A stretch of 64,000 bases of DNA, taken from contig JOEL01000033.1 in assembly GCA_000720995.1 (NCBI GenBank), forward strand, positions 1 to 64,000, given 5' to 3'. The position numbers and the translations under genes were made by a program. This document shows positions 1-7,895 of this stretch, in pieces (the first letter of the stretch is position 1; the number at the start of each line of letters is the position of its first letter). Under the pieces are notes generated by a model. That model saw nothing but the letters and a program-made list of their open reading frames with translations. It had not been told where the DNA came from and did no database searches. Origin of the DNA: Streptomyces celluloflavus. Lineage in GTDB: Bacteria > Actinomycetota > Actinomycetes > Streptomycetales > Streptomycetaceae.

Positions 1-465
1 AGAGGGCGAACCCCGCGACGAGGACAGCCGCGCTGGCGCGGTACAGGTGGACGACTGGCTGCGGGTGGGCTGCGGTCTGTGGGGGCGGGTCGGCTTTTCA
101 TCTCGTGCCGTCCGTTGCTGTTGTCCCGCTTCCGTGCGGCGCTGTTCTACGTAGGGAAGCGTTCCCGCCAGGTGAGGGGAAGGACGGTGAACTCCGCGGT
201 GGGGACGGCCGCGTTGGCGCGGTACGGGCGGACTACTGACGGGCGGACGGGGCTGCGATTGGTGGGGATGGGTGCGGGTCGCGATCTGCGGGCTGCCTGC
301 TTCTTGCCTCGTGCCGCCTGCCGTTGTTGTCCTGCTTCCGAGGCACTGTTCTCCGCGCGGGCTTGTTCCCGTCAGGCCCAGGGGCAAGAGGGCGAACCCC
401 GCGACGAGGACAGCCGCGCTGGCGCGGTACAGGTGGACGACTGGCTGCGGGTGGGCTGCGGTCTG
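1..465. repeat. Degenerate ~195-bp tandem repeat, three units, in gene-free DNA
   Basis: Bases 1-79 recur without a mismatch at 387-465. Between them lies a diverged unit starting near 190 that shares blocks with the first, such as GGCGCGGTAC, TCGTGCCG and GTTGTCC. Unit length is about 190-197 bp. The first unit is cut by the window edge, so the array may extend upstream. On the minus strand units 1 and 3 encode a short hydrophobic stretch, but no open frame has a plausible start and length. I see no gene in 1-624. The segment 466-624 is the 3' flank of the next minus-strand gene and holds no clear hairpin. Confidence 0.8.
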
Positions 466-624
466 CCGGCGAGGGGCGCGCGGAGTGCGATGGCCGGGAG
501 GCGCCCACGCCGCGGGGCCGGGGGATGAAGCGGGTCCGGTGATGCGCGGGTGTGGACGTTTCGCGCTGGACGGTGGTGAGCTGGGGCGTTCCCCGGGCGG
601 CGGGCCCGTACGGGGTCGGAGCGC

Positions 625-1791
625 TCAGCGTACGTCCGCGTAATCGCCCAGGACGATGGCGGCGAAGTTGCGGAGGGAGTCCGTACCGGGGGCGAGATAC
701 CCGGTGTGGCCCTCGGCCGTCCTGGCGGAGACCCGGCGCGCCCCGAAGGCCGGGTCGGTGGGGTCCGCGCCATGGCCCAGGCCCAGCAGTTCGACGTTCG
801 GGACGTCACCGATCCAGTCGGACGCGTCCCGGGCCGCCCAGACCCGGGCACTGGTGTGCAGCTCCGCCACACCGTCCCGGCGTATCCCGGGGGAGCCGAA
901 CACGACCAGGTCGGCGATCTCGCCGCGGCCCGACTCCGGCGCGGCCAGACCGCAGACGACCGAACCGTAGCTGTGGCAGAGCACGGCGGGCGCCGGGGTG
1001 CCGGTGGCGGCGAGGCCGGACAGGAAGCGGGCGAGCCGCGGCGCACCGGCCTCGGCCAGGCGGCCGGTGGCGGCATCCGGACCGACGCCGACCGGGGTGG
1101 TGTAGCCGGTCCAGGCGATCACGGCGGTACGGGTGCCGGGGGCGTCGGCGGCCATCTGCGCACGCAGCGAGGTCGCCATGCCGGTCGGTGTGCCGTACGG
1201 GTCGTTCGACCGGTCGAAGGAGGCCAGGTCGATGTCCGAACCGGGGACGATCACGGCGGTGCGCTGTGCGGCGGCCAAGTCGCCGTGTACTTCGGTCACT
1301 TGACCACGGCCGCGTGGATCGAAGGCGAGTATGTGGCGGCCGGGCCGGAGCAGTCCGGCGCAGCGGTCCGCCGCCTTGGCGGCCTGCCGGTGGTCCTGGA
1401 GGGTGCCGGCCGGGTCGGTGGCGAGGGCCAGCTGCCGAGCCCGTTCGGCTTTCAAGGCCCGGGAGTTGGCCTCGTACCGCAGGGTGACGGGCGCGCCGTC
1501 GAGGTTGCCCACGGTCAGCGGATGCCGGGCAGCGAGCGCCCGCCGCTGGGCGTCGGTCAACGAGGCGAAGAAGCGGTCGACGTCGGCGGGGGCCGCGGTC
1601 GCGGGGTCCGGCAGCGGGACGCCGAGGGAGTGGTCGGCGCGCCAGGCGGCGGCGCCGGGCCCGGGTCCGGTGACGGCGGTCTGCGCGGAACCGGCCGCCC
1701 AGCCGCCCGTGCCGACGGCGATGACCGCCGCGAGCGCGCCGGCGATGAGTGCGCGCTTGCCGCGTCGGGCGGCGGTTCGCAGCACGGGCAT
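625..1791 (-). CDS. DUF1023-family alpha/beta hydrolase, exported or membrane-anchored
   Basis: This is a 388-residue predicted serine hydrolase of the actinobacterial DUF1023 family. The N-terminus has basic residues followed by a hydrophobic segment (about residues 14-35), which suits a signal peptide or anchor. The nucleophile motif is CHSYGS, with Ser274. Downstream blocks FGSPG, DWIGD and GLGHGADP are typical of the family. The ATG has a good GAGGGAGC ribosome-binding site. A paralogue lies at 5664-6878, with the same motif and layout. The substrate is not known for this family; an esterase or lipase-like role is inference. It stands alone on its strand, with about 490 bp of gene-free DNA upstream. 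Confidence 0.85.
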   Translation of the reverse strand: MPVLRTAARRGKRALIAGALAAVIAVGTGGWAAGSAQTAVTGPGPGAAAWRADHSLGVPLPDPATAAPADVDRFFASLTDAQRRALAARHPLTVGNLDGAPVTLRYEANSRALKAERARQLALATDPAGTLQDHRQAAKAADRCAGLLRPGRHILAFDPRGRGQVTEVHGDLAAAQRTAVIVPGSDIDLASFDRSNDPYGTPTGMATSLRAQMAADAPGTRTAVIAWTGYTTPVGVGPDAATGRLAEAGAPRLARFLSGLAATGTPAPAVLCHSYGSVVCGLAAPESGRGEIADLVVFGSPGIRRDGVAELHTSARVWAARDASDWIGDVPNVELLGLGHGADPTDPAFGARRVSARTAEGHTGYLAPGTDSLRNFAAIVLGDYADVR

Positions 1792-2285
1792 GGTGGTGCT
1801 CCCTCATTGGTCGGTGTGACAGAGGGAAGCGTAGGAAGGGGACGTACGACGCGGCGTCACGCCGCGGGGCCAACTCTCTGGTGGTACCAGGGTGGGAGGC
1901 GCCGCCCCCTCTAGTCCTCAGGGAGGAGGGGCGGGGTAAGGGTATGGAGAGGGAAGGGGAGGGGTGCGCCGGGCCGGGCCGGGACGAGGTGGGAGCCGGA
2001 CGGTGGCAGGCGAGCAGGCGAGCAGGCCGGGCAGGCCGGGCAGGAGGGCCGGGACGGGACGGGGCGGGCAGGAGTCGGACGCAGCAGACAGGAGACCGGC
2101 GCCCTGTCACACCGGGCCCTCGCCGCTCTCCGTCCTCGTCCGTTCCCCTCCTCTTCCACCCTCGCCGTGCTTGTCGTCCGGGCCGCCTCCGGTCTCCGAG
2201 CCGCCTCTGGTCTCCGAGCCGCCTCCGGTCTCCGGGCCGATCCTGCTCTCGGGGCTGCTCCTGGGTTCCCTCCGGCTCCCGGCCC
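1792..2285. other. Gene-free spacer with low-complexity DNA and an 18-bp triplet repeat
   Basis: Bases 1930-2070 are purine-rich and repetitive, with GGCAGGCGAGCAGGC-like runs. At 2183-2236 an 18-bp unit, CCGCCTCCGGTCTCCGAG, is present three times in tandem with one or two changes per copy. A minus-strand frame (2107-2289) reads the repeat as a Gly/Ser/Glu-rich 60-residue peptide and overlaps the preceding stop codon by 4 nt (GTGA). Its extreme composition makes me doubt that it is a gene. No promoter or terminator stands out. Confidence 0.6.
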
Positions 2286-2966
2286 TCACCGCCCCCCGGG
2301 GATGACCAGTCCCGACTCATACGCGAAGATCACGGCCTGGGCGCGGTCCCGCAGGTCCAACTTGGCCAGTACGCGGCCTATATGGGTCTTCACGGTCTGC
2401 TCGGCGATCACCAGCGCATCGGCGATCTCCTGGTTCGAGAGCCCTTGGGCGATCAGCTCCAGAACCTCCGTCTCGCGCGGGGTGAGGCCGTTCCGCCGCA
2501 GCGCGGTCCGGTCCGCGCGCCTCGCCGGCCGCTGCCGGGCGAAATCGGCGATCAGCCGCCGGGTCACCGACGGCGCGAGCAACGCCTCGCCGGCCGCCAC
2601 GATACGCACGGCCGAGATCAGATCGGCCGGCGGCGCGTCCTTGAGCAGAAACCCGGACGCGCCCGCGCGCAACGCCTCGTAGACGTAGTCGTCGACGTCG
2701 AAGGTGGTCAGCATCAGCACCTTCGGCCGGTGTGTGACACCGGTCGGCGGATCGAGCAGCCGACGCGCCGCCGCCAGCCCGTCCATCTCGGGCATCCGGA
2801 CGTCCATCAGCACCACATCGGGATGCACCCGCCGGCTCAGCTCCACCCCCTGCACCCCGTCCGGCGCGTCGCCCACCACATCGATATCGCTCTGTGCGGC
2901 GAGCAGCGCGGCGAAACCCGCCCGCACCATGGCCTGGTCGTCGACGATGATCACCCGAGTGGTCAT
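2286..2966 (-). CDS. NarL/FixJ-type response regulator
   Basis: This 226-residue DNA-binding response regulator pairs with the kinase encoded just upstream. The receiver domain (about 1-120) has the acidic pair Asp9-Asp10, the phosphoacceptor Asp55 in LMDVRMPEMDG, and a conserved Lys near residue 105 (LLKDAP). The LuxR-type HTH (about 155-215) contains LTPRETEVLELIAQGLSNQE and TVKTHIGRVLAKL. Its start ATG overlaps the kinase stop by 4 nt (ATGA), implying translational coupling. The stimulus and targets are unknown. The 15-bp inverted repeat at 4384-4430, ahead of the kinase gene, is a candidate autoregulatory site. Confidence 0.95.
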   Translation of the reverse strand: MTTRVIIVDDQAMVRAGFAALLAAQSDIDVVGDAPDGVQGVELSRRVHPDVVLMDVRMPEMDGLAAARRLLDPPTGVTHRPKVLMLTTFDVDDYVYEALRAGASGFLLKDAPPADLISAVRIVAAGEALLAPSVTRRLIADFARQRPARRADRTALRRNGLTPRETEVLELIAQGLSNQEIADALVIAEQTVKTHIGRVLAKLDLRDRAQAVIFAYESGLVIPGGR

Positions 2967-4348
2967 GCGGTGGCGGAGTCCTTCGCAGATAGGGGGAGTG
3001 CGGAGAGGGGAAGCCGGGCGGCGACGCGGAACCCGCCGTCGGGCAGCGGCCCGGTGTCGAGCGAACCGTCCACCAGACGCACCCGCTCCCGCATGCCGAT
3101 CAGACCGTGCCCGGTGCCGCCGGTCTCCAGCGGCGCGGACGGGGCGGGCGGCGCGGAGTTGACGACCAGGACGGTCAGCCGCGAACGGTCCGCCGTCGCG
3201 GTCACCGATACCCGGGTCCGCGCGCCCGGGGCATGCCGCACCACATTGGCCAGCGCCTCCTGCACGATGCGGTACGCCGAGAGATCCACCGCCGGTTCGA
3301 GCGCGGGCAGCTCCTCCGGCAGTGCCAACTCGACCGGCACACCGGCCCGTACGGTTCCCTCGACCAGCTTCGGCAGCTGACCGATCCCCGGCTGCGGGGT
3401 CTTCTCCGGGCCGTGGTGCCGCTCCGCCTCCTCGCTGCGCAGCACGCCCAGCAGCCGGCGCATCTCGGCCAGGGACTCCCGTGCGGTCGCGGCGATCGCC
3501 CCGAACTCCTCCTGGGCCTCCTTCGGTATCCCGCTGATGCGGTAGGGGGCGCTGTCGGCCTGGACCGTGATCACCGACATGTGGTGGGCGACGACGTCAT
3601 GCAGCTCGCGGGCGATCCGGGCGCGTTCCTCCAGCAGCGTGCGGCGGGCGCGCTCCGCCTCGCTGATGGTCTCCTGCTCCAGCAACTTCCTCTGGACAGC
3701 GCCCCGTTCGCGAAGAATGGCGCCCATCAAGAGCAGCACGCCGGTCAGGACGAAGAGCAGCACCCCGGTGCTGTGGCTGCGGTCCGGGGCCACCGGCGCG
3801 AAGAGGAGGCCCACCACCCCGGTCGTCAGCCAGACGGCCATCAGTGTGCGGCGCCGCTCGCGCAGGGACAGCGCCAGCATCAGTACGAGATAGCCGATGA
3901 CCACGGGCGGCGGCCAGGGCCAGGCGCGGCCTGCGATGCGGTCGGCGCCGGTGAGTGCCATGGCGCACAGGATGTCGGCCGCGAAGATCACCCACCATGC
4001 CTGCAGCGGCCGCGTCACCGCGAGCAGCAGTGGCACGGTCTGCGCGGTGGCGAGCCCGCCGACCAGCCAAACGGCCAGCCCGCCGCTCATGCCGTAGTTG
4101 CTGAGCACGGTCCCGGTCGACGGCAGCAGGATCACGGTGAACGCGCACGCGACGATGTACGGCAGCCGGCGCAGCCAGCGGCTGTGGACATTGCCGAACA
4201 GCGGCGTGCCGGGCCCGGCCGGGGTGCCGAGCTCGGCGGCCAGGACGCGCAGCGCCTGCCGCGCGGCGCGCATCGTCCGGCTGCGGGCCGACTCGCGCCC
4301 GGGGCTCCGGGCCGGCTCGCGATCTGGGATGAGAGATCGTGTGAACAT
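2963..4348 (-). CDS. Sensor histidine kinase (HisKA_3, NarL-partner type)
   Basis: This is a 461-residue membrane kinase. About six hydrophobic segments fill residues 60-205 (for example CAFTVILLP, GYLVLMLALSL, LLFVLTGVLLLMG). The dimerisation/phosphoacceptor box is RARIARELHDVVAHHMSV, with the His in ELHD. The HATPase part carries VVRHAPGA (N box variant) and GTGHGLIGMRERV (G box). There is no large extracellular sensor, so it probably senses within or at the membrane. The ATG at 4348 lacks a strong ribosome-binding site, and an internal ATG at 4273 is possible. It forms a two-gene operon with the response regulator, overlapping it by 4 nt. Confidence 0.93.
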   Translation of the reverse strand: MFTRSLIPDREPARSPGRESARSRTMRAARQALRVLAAELGTPAGPGTPLFGNVHSRWLRRLPYIVACAFTVILLPSTGTVLSNYGMSGGLAVWLVGGLATAQTVPLLLAVTRPLQAWWVIFAADILCAMALTGADRIAGRAWPWPPPVVIGYLVLMLALSLRERRRTLMAVWLTTGVVGLLFAPVAPDRSHSTGVLLFVLTGVLLLMGAILRERGAVQRKLLEQETISEAERARRTLLEERARIARELHDVVAHHMSVITVQADSAPYRISGIPKEAQEEFGAIAATARESLAEMRRLLGVLRSEEAERHHGPEKTPQPGIGQLPKLVEGTVRAGVPVELALPEELPALEPAVDLSAYRIVQEALANVVRHAPGARTRVSVTATADRSRLTVLVVNSAPPAPSAPLETGGTGHGLIGMRERVRLVDGSLDTGPLPDGGFRVAARLPLSALPLSAKDSATA

Positions 4349-4383
4349 CGCAGAATCACTGTAAGCGGAGCGTAGTCACCGCT

Positions 4384-4430
4384 ACGTCATACCGTGGTCC
4401 GGGCTTGCGGGCAGTACCACGGTATGACGT
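4384..4430. promoter_or_regulatory. 15-bp perfect inverted repeat ahead of the kinase/regulator operon
   Basis: The arms ACGTCATACCGTGGT (4384-4398) and ACCACGGTATGACGT (4416-4430) match perfectly across a 17-bp spacer, ending 36 bp before the kinase start. Position and symmetry suit an operator for a dimeric regulator, most simply the NarL-type regulator of the same operon; that link is inference. A transcription terminator for the gene at 4608 is the alternative, but it would sit about 180 nt downstream of that stop. Confidence 0.6.
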
Positions 4431-4607
4431 GCCCCCGGCCGGGCGGGCACCGTCAGCACCCGGCTGCCAGCCCCACACCCCGCCGTCTGCCTCGTACCCG
4501 GCTCGCCCGGCCCCTCGCCCGGCCCCGTGCCTCGTACCCGTCCCGCCCAGCCGCCCGCCTGAGCTCCGTAGAGCCTGAGCTCCGCCACTCGCTCGAACCC
4601 CCGCCGG

Positions 4608-5486
4608 CTAGAGCTCCGCCAGCAGATCGGCCTTCTTCGCGCTGAACTCGTCGTCCGTCAGCAGCCCCGCCTCGTGCAGCTCGCCGAGGTGGCGTATCCG
4701 GTCCGCGATATCGGCGGGATCCCGGCCCGCGTCCCCGGCCCGGCGCACCGGTTCGCGCTCGGGTGTCTCCTGATCCGATTCGGCGGCCCGCACGGCCTGG
4801 AGTACGGCGGCGGCGAACGGCAGCGACTCGTGGACCGGTCCGTAGCCCAGCCCGAAGACCACCGCGGCCGGGTCCTGGTCGGCCTCGCCCGGCGCCGCGT
4901 CCCGGGCCCCGCGCTCCAGCAGCCGCAGATAGCCGTTGAGGACCTCCGGCGACCGCCACTCCACGCCGGCCAGCTCGCCGACCGTGAAGTTCCGGTCGCC
5001 GCACTTCCACTTCGCCGAGGACGCTCCCGCCCAGGACCAGCGGAAGGCGACCGACCGGCCGTCGAAGGACGCCTTGCCGTCGTACGCCTTGAAGTGCAGC
5101 GGAGCCTCCGGCGCGGCCACGAGATGCCGGTCGGCCGGCTCCTTCGCGACGGGGCCCAGCGCGGTGCGCAGCTCGTCGGCGTAGAACTCGGCCAGCGTCT
5201 CGCGCTCGGCCGGCAGCACCAGCCGGTACGGGTCCGAGTCCTCCTTGAGCTGGCCGTCGGCCGCTTCCATCAGGGGGTCCGCGCCGCGCCGCGGCACGGC
5301 ATGCAGCACCACCGTGCCGCGTCTGCCTTCGGACACCTCGACGGACCTCAACGCCTCGTACGGAACGCGTCGCTCGCCGAGCGCCTGGAAGAGCTTCGGC
5401 CTGCGGATCCCCCGTTCGAAGCGGATGAGTACGGAGTCCGTGTCGAACTCCCAGACGGCGTGAAAACCGGCCAGCACATCACCCAT
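4608..5486 (-). CDS. DUF4429 protein with C-terminal SHOCT domain
   Basis: This is a 292-residue cytoplasmic protein. Residues about 1-110 and 125-225 look like two copies of the DUF4429 fold: the first starts MGDVLAGFHAVWEFDTDSV, and the second contains FKAYDGKASFDGRSVAF. The last ~30 residues (IRHLGELHEAGLLTDDEF through LLAEL) are a SHOCT-type short helix pair, usually an oligomerisation module. I chose the ATG at 5486 because the fold begins there; a longer frame runs to 5585 but adds only low-complexity residues. No enzymatic motif is visible and the function is unknown. PH-like, membrane-associated folds are suspected for this family. Confidence 0.85.
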   Translation of the reverse strand: MGDVLAGFHAVWEFDTDSVLIRFERGIRRPKLFQALGERRVPYEALRSVEVSEGRRGTVVLHAVPRRGADPLMEAADGQLKEDSDPYRLVLPAERETLAEFYADELRTALGPVAKEPADRHLVAAPEAPLHFKAYDGKASFDGRSVAFRWSWAGASSAKWKCGDRNFTVGELAGVEWRSPEVLNGYLRLLERGARDAAPGEADQDPAAVVFGLGYGPVHESLPFAAAVLQAVRAAESDQETPEREPVRRAGDAGRDPADIADRIRHLGELHEAGLLTDDEFSAKKADLLAEL

Positions 5487-5663
5487 GCGGCTCATCGTAT
5501 GCGGGCGGTTGCCCACCCGTCCCCCTTCCGGACACCTTGCGCTACGCGCGTCAAGCGATCCGCTGCCGCCCGTCCCGCCGCCCACCGCGTCCCGGCCACG
5601 GTTCCCGCAGGTACGGGCGCCGCGCCGGTCCGGCGGGCCGTGTGCCGGGCGGTCCGCCGTCCC

Positions 5664-6878
5664 TCAGGCCAGATCCGCGCTGCACCGGGGAGCAGAGGTC
5701 GCGCACTCCACCGAAGAGATCGCACCGACCCCGAGGAGCGCGAAGTTGTGCAGGCTCCGGGTGCCGGGCACGAAGTAGCCCGCGTGCCCGATAGCGCCGT
5801 CGGCCGACAGGATCCGGGAGCCGAAGGACGGGTCGACCGGGTCCGCGCCGTGGCCGAATCCGCCGACCTCCAGGTGCGGGATGTCCTGGATCCAGTCGTC
5901 GGCGTCCCGCATCGCCCAGACCCGCGCCTGCGTGCCCAGCCCGGCGGCGCTCTCGGCGCGCATCCCGGGGCTGCCCGCCACCGCGATGTCCGTCACGTTG
6001 GGCGGCAGCGTACGGGCCGCCACGCCGCACACCACGGATCCGTAGCTGTGGCAGAACAGCGAGACGGAACTGTCGGCCGGCAGTCCCGCCACGAGCGCGC
6101 GCAGCCGAAGCGCGCCGGCCGCGGCGAGCTGCCCGGTGGCGGCCTCGACACCCAGGCCGGCGGGCGCGGTGTAGTCGGCCCAGGCGATCACGGCCGTACG
6201 GGCGTCCGGCTGGGCGTCCCGCTCGGCGCCGTACAGGGCCTTCGCCATGCCGACGGGCGCGCTCGTCGCCCGCGCGGTGCGCTCGAAGGTCGACAGATTG
6301 GTGTCCACGCCGGGCACGATGACGGAGACCCGGTGCGCGTCCTGGAGGTCGCCGAAGACCTCCGCGACCCGGCCGCCGCCGGCCGGGTCGAAGGCCAGGA
6401 TCTGCCGGTTGTCCCGCATCAGCGATTCGAAGCGGTGCATCAGCCGGCCCGCCTCCTGGCGGCCGACGGGGGTGAGCCGGTGATCATCCATGCGCTGCCG
6501 GGCGATCGCTCCGGCCTGGTCGAGCGCCATCCGGTTGGCGCTGTAGCGCAGGGTGACGGGGGCACCGTCCATATTGCCGACGACCAGCGGATAGCGGGTG
6601 GCGAGCTCCTGCTTCTCGGTCCGGTCGAGGGAGGAGAAGAAGGCCCGCAGCGCGGCGGGCGTGCCCTGGGGGTCGGGCAGCGGGCGCCCGAGGAAGGTGG
6701 CGTGCCGCCAGGCGGCCTTGGCGGTGGCCAGGGGGTTGGCATCCTCCTTGGAGCTCCTGACGGCGGTCCAGCCGGTCAGCGCGAGCATCACGAACACCAC
6801 CACCAGAGCGAGTGCCGTACGCCAGACGGTGGATTGCAGAAAGCCGAATGTGGGGCCGATGCCCTGGAAGGAAGTCAC
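5664..6878 (-). CDS. DUF1023-family alpha/beta hydrolase, second copy
   Basis: This 404-residue protein is a paralogue of the product of 625-1791. An N-terminal hydrophobic segment (about residues 20-38, TALALVVVFVMLALTGW) anchors or exports it. The nucleophile motif CHSYGS contains Ser278 and is followed by AGSPGM, DWIQDIP and GFGHGADPVDPSFGS, so the active-site blocks match the first copy. The start is GTG at 6878, without a strong ribosome-binding site. The two copies flank the two-component pair and the DUF4429 gene, all on the same strand. The enzymatic target is unknown. Confidence 0.85.
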   Translation of the reverse strand: MTSFQGIGPTFGFLQSTVWRTALALVVVFVMLALTGWTAVRSSKEDANPLATAKAAWRHATFLGRPLPDPQGTPAALRAFFSSLDRTEKQELATRYPLVVGNMDGAPVTLRYSANRMALDQAGAIARQRMDDHRLTPVGRQEAGRLMHRFESLMRDNRQILAFDPAGGGRVAEVFGDLQDAHRVSVIVPGVDTNLSTFERTARATSAPVGMAKALYGAERDAQPDARTAVIAWADYTAPAGLGVEAATGQLAAAGALRLRALVAGLPADSSVSLFCHSYGSVVCGVAARTLPPNVTDIAVAGSPGMRAESAAGLGTQARVWAMRDADDWIQDIPHLEVGGFGHGADPVDPSFGSRILSADGAIGHAGYFVPGTRSLHNFALLGVGAISSVECATSAPRCSADLA

Positions 6879-7045
6879 CGCGGGCCAGCCTAGGAGACCG
6901 GAGTGGCCACCCGTACATCCCGTGAGTCATCTCACGTTTCGCGCTGGGTATTTGGATCAATTGGGACGTCGGCGCCGAGATGAGGTGTGCCGGGCGGAAC
7001 CGGGCAGATCGCGTGGTGAACCAATGGCGCGGAGGCGGCCCTCTT

Positions 7046-7780
7046 TTATCCGTTCCTTACCCGTTCCTTATCCGGAGTCGACAGTTCTCGCCCGGAGTTG
7101 ACGTCCCCGGTGGATCTTCCCGCCTGCCCGGTGCGCCAGTCGTCGTCGAACGCCGGCCTGATGTGGTCCAGATAGGACCTGGTCAGCTCGCGGATGGCGG
7201 TCACGCTGCAATCCTGCCCCTCGCCCCACACCTTGCTCGCCACCCGCATCACCCCGCCGAACGCCGCGACCAGCACCCGCGGCCGGGGGTCGGTGTCCAC
7301 GTCCAGCCCCTCGCGTCCGGCGATCAGCCGGGAGACCTCCTCCTCCAGATCGGAGGAGCGCCGCAGATGCGCGGCGACCAGTGCGGGCGTCGACTCGATC
7401 ATCTGGCATGCGCGCATGTGCAGTTCCACCGGGACCACCGACGCGATCGCGCCACCGATGTCGTCCCAGGCCCCCAGTACGGCCTGCCGCAACGCGGTCA
7501 GCGGGGCCTCGGAGGCCGGCCGGCCGCGCAACTCCGCCACGAAGCGGGCCTCCACCATCTCCTGGACGGCGAAGACGACCTCCTCCTTGTTGGCGAAGTA
7601 GCGGAAGTAGGTGCGCTGGGAGACGTCCACCGCCTCCGCGATCTCGTCGATCGTCGTCGCCTCGTAGCCCTGGTCCGTGAACAGCTCCAGCGCCGCACGG
7701 ATCAGGGCGTCATGGGTGCGCTGTTTCTTGCGCTCGCGCAGCCCGCCCGAGGGTGTCGTCTGCGGCGTCGGGGTCGCCAT
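7046..7780 (-). CDS. TetR-family repressor, divergent from an MFS efflux pump
   Basis: This is a 244-residue TetR regulator. The HTH lies at about 15-62 (RKKQRTHDALIRAALELF, then TTIDEIAEAVDVSQRTYFRY). The rest is the variable ligand-binding domain. I place the start at the ATG at 7780, which has GGAAAGG 9 nt upstream; a GTG at 7798 is in frame but has no ribosome-binding site. It is transcribed away from the DHA2-type pump at 7896, and two palindromes lie in the 115-bp gap. The standard reading is that it represses the pump and possibly itself until a drug-like ligand binds. Confidence 0.93.
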   Translation of the reverse strand: MATPTPQTTPSGGLRERKKQRTHDALIRAALELFTDQGYEATTIDEIAEAVDVSQRTYFRYFANKEEVVFAVQEMVEARFVAELRGRPASEAPLTALRQAVLGAWDDIGGAIASVVPVELHMRACQMIESTPALVAAHLRRSSDLEEEVSRLIAGREGLDVDTDPRPRVLVAAFGGVMRVASKVWGEGQDCSVTAIRELTRSYLDHIRPAFDDDWRTGQAGRSTGDVNSGRELSTPDKERVRNG

Positions 7781-7827
7781 CCTGCGCCGCCTTTCCACGG
7801 TGTTACCGCTGTTCAGGATACCTGTGA

Positions 7828-7844
7828 GGTAAATGACAGTTACC
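7828..7844. promoter_or_regulatory. Palindromic operator candidate, TetR-proximal
   Basis: GGTAAATGACAGTTACC is a 17-bp near-perfect palindrome centred on A7836, with seven of eight pairs matching. It contains TGACA, which recurs inverted in the second palindrome 30 bp away. It lies 47 bp upstream of the chosen TetR start, in the position expected for autoregulation. Confidence 0.6.
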
Positions 7845-7859
7845 GACTCATGAATTATT

Positions 7860-7888
7860 TTGTCAACTGTCAGTGGCTGACATTAATC
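7860..7888 (+). promoter_or_regulatory. Pump promoter with an operator between -35 and -10
   Basis: TTGTCA (7860-7865) and TTAATC (7883-7888) are 17 bp apart and fit a housekeeping promoter. Between and overlapping them is the dyad TGTCAGTGGCTGACA (7868-7882), with perfect 6-bp arms and a 3-bp spacer. A bound repressor here would block RNA polymerase. The -10 ends only 7 bp before the ATG at 7896 and there is no ribosome-binding site, so the message is probably leaderless. Confidence 0.6.
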
Positions 7889-7895
7889 TCGTCAT

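Noticed and set aside
2107-2289. 60-residue Gly/Ser/Glu-rich frame overlapping the response-regulator stop
   Set aside because: Composition comes from the 18-bp repeat and no conserved feature is seen. The 4-nt overlap alone is weak evidence.
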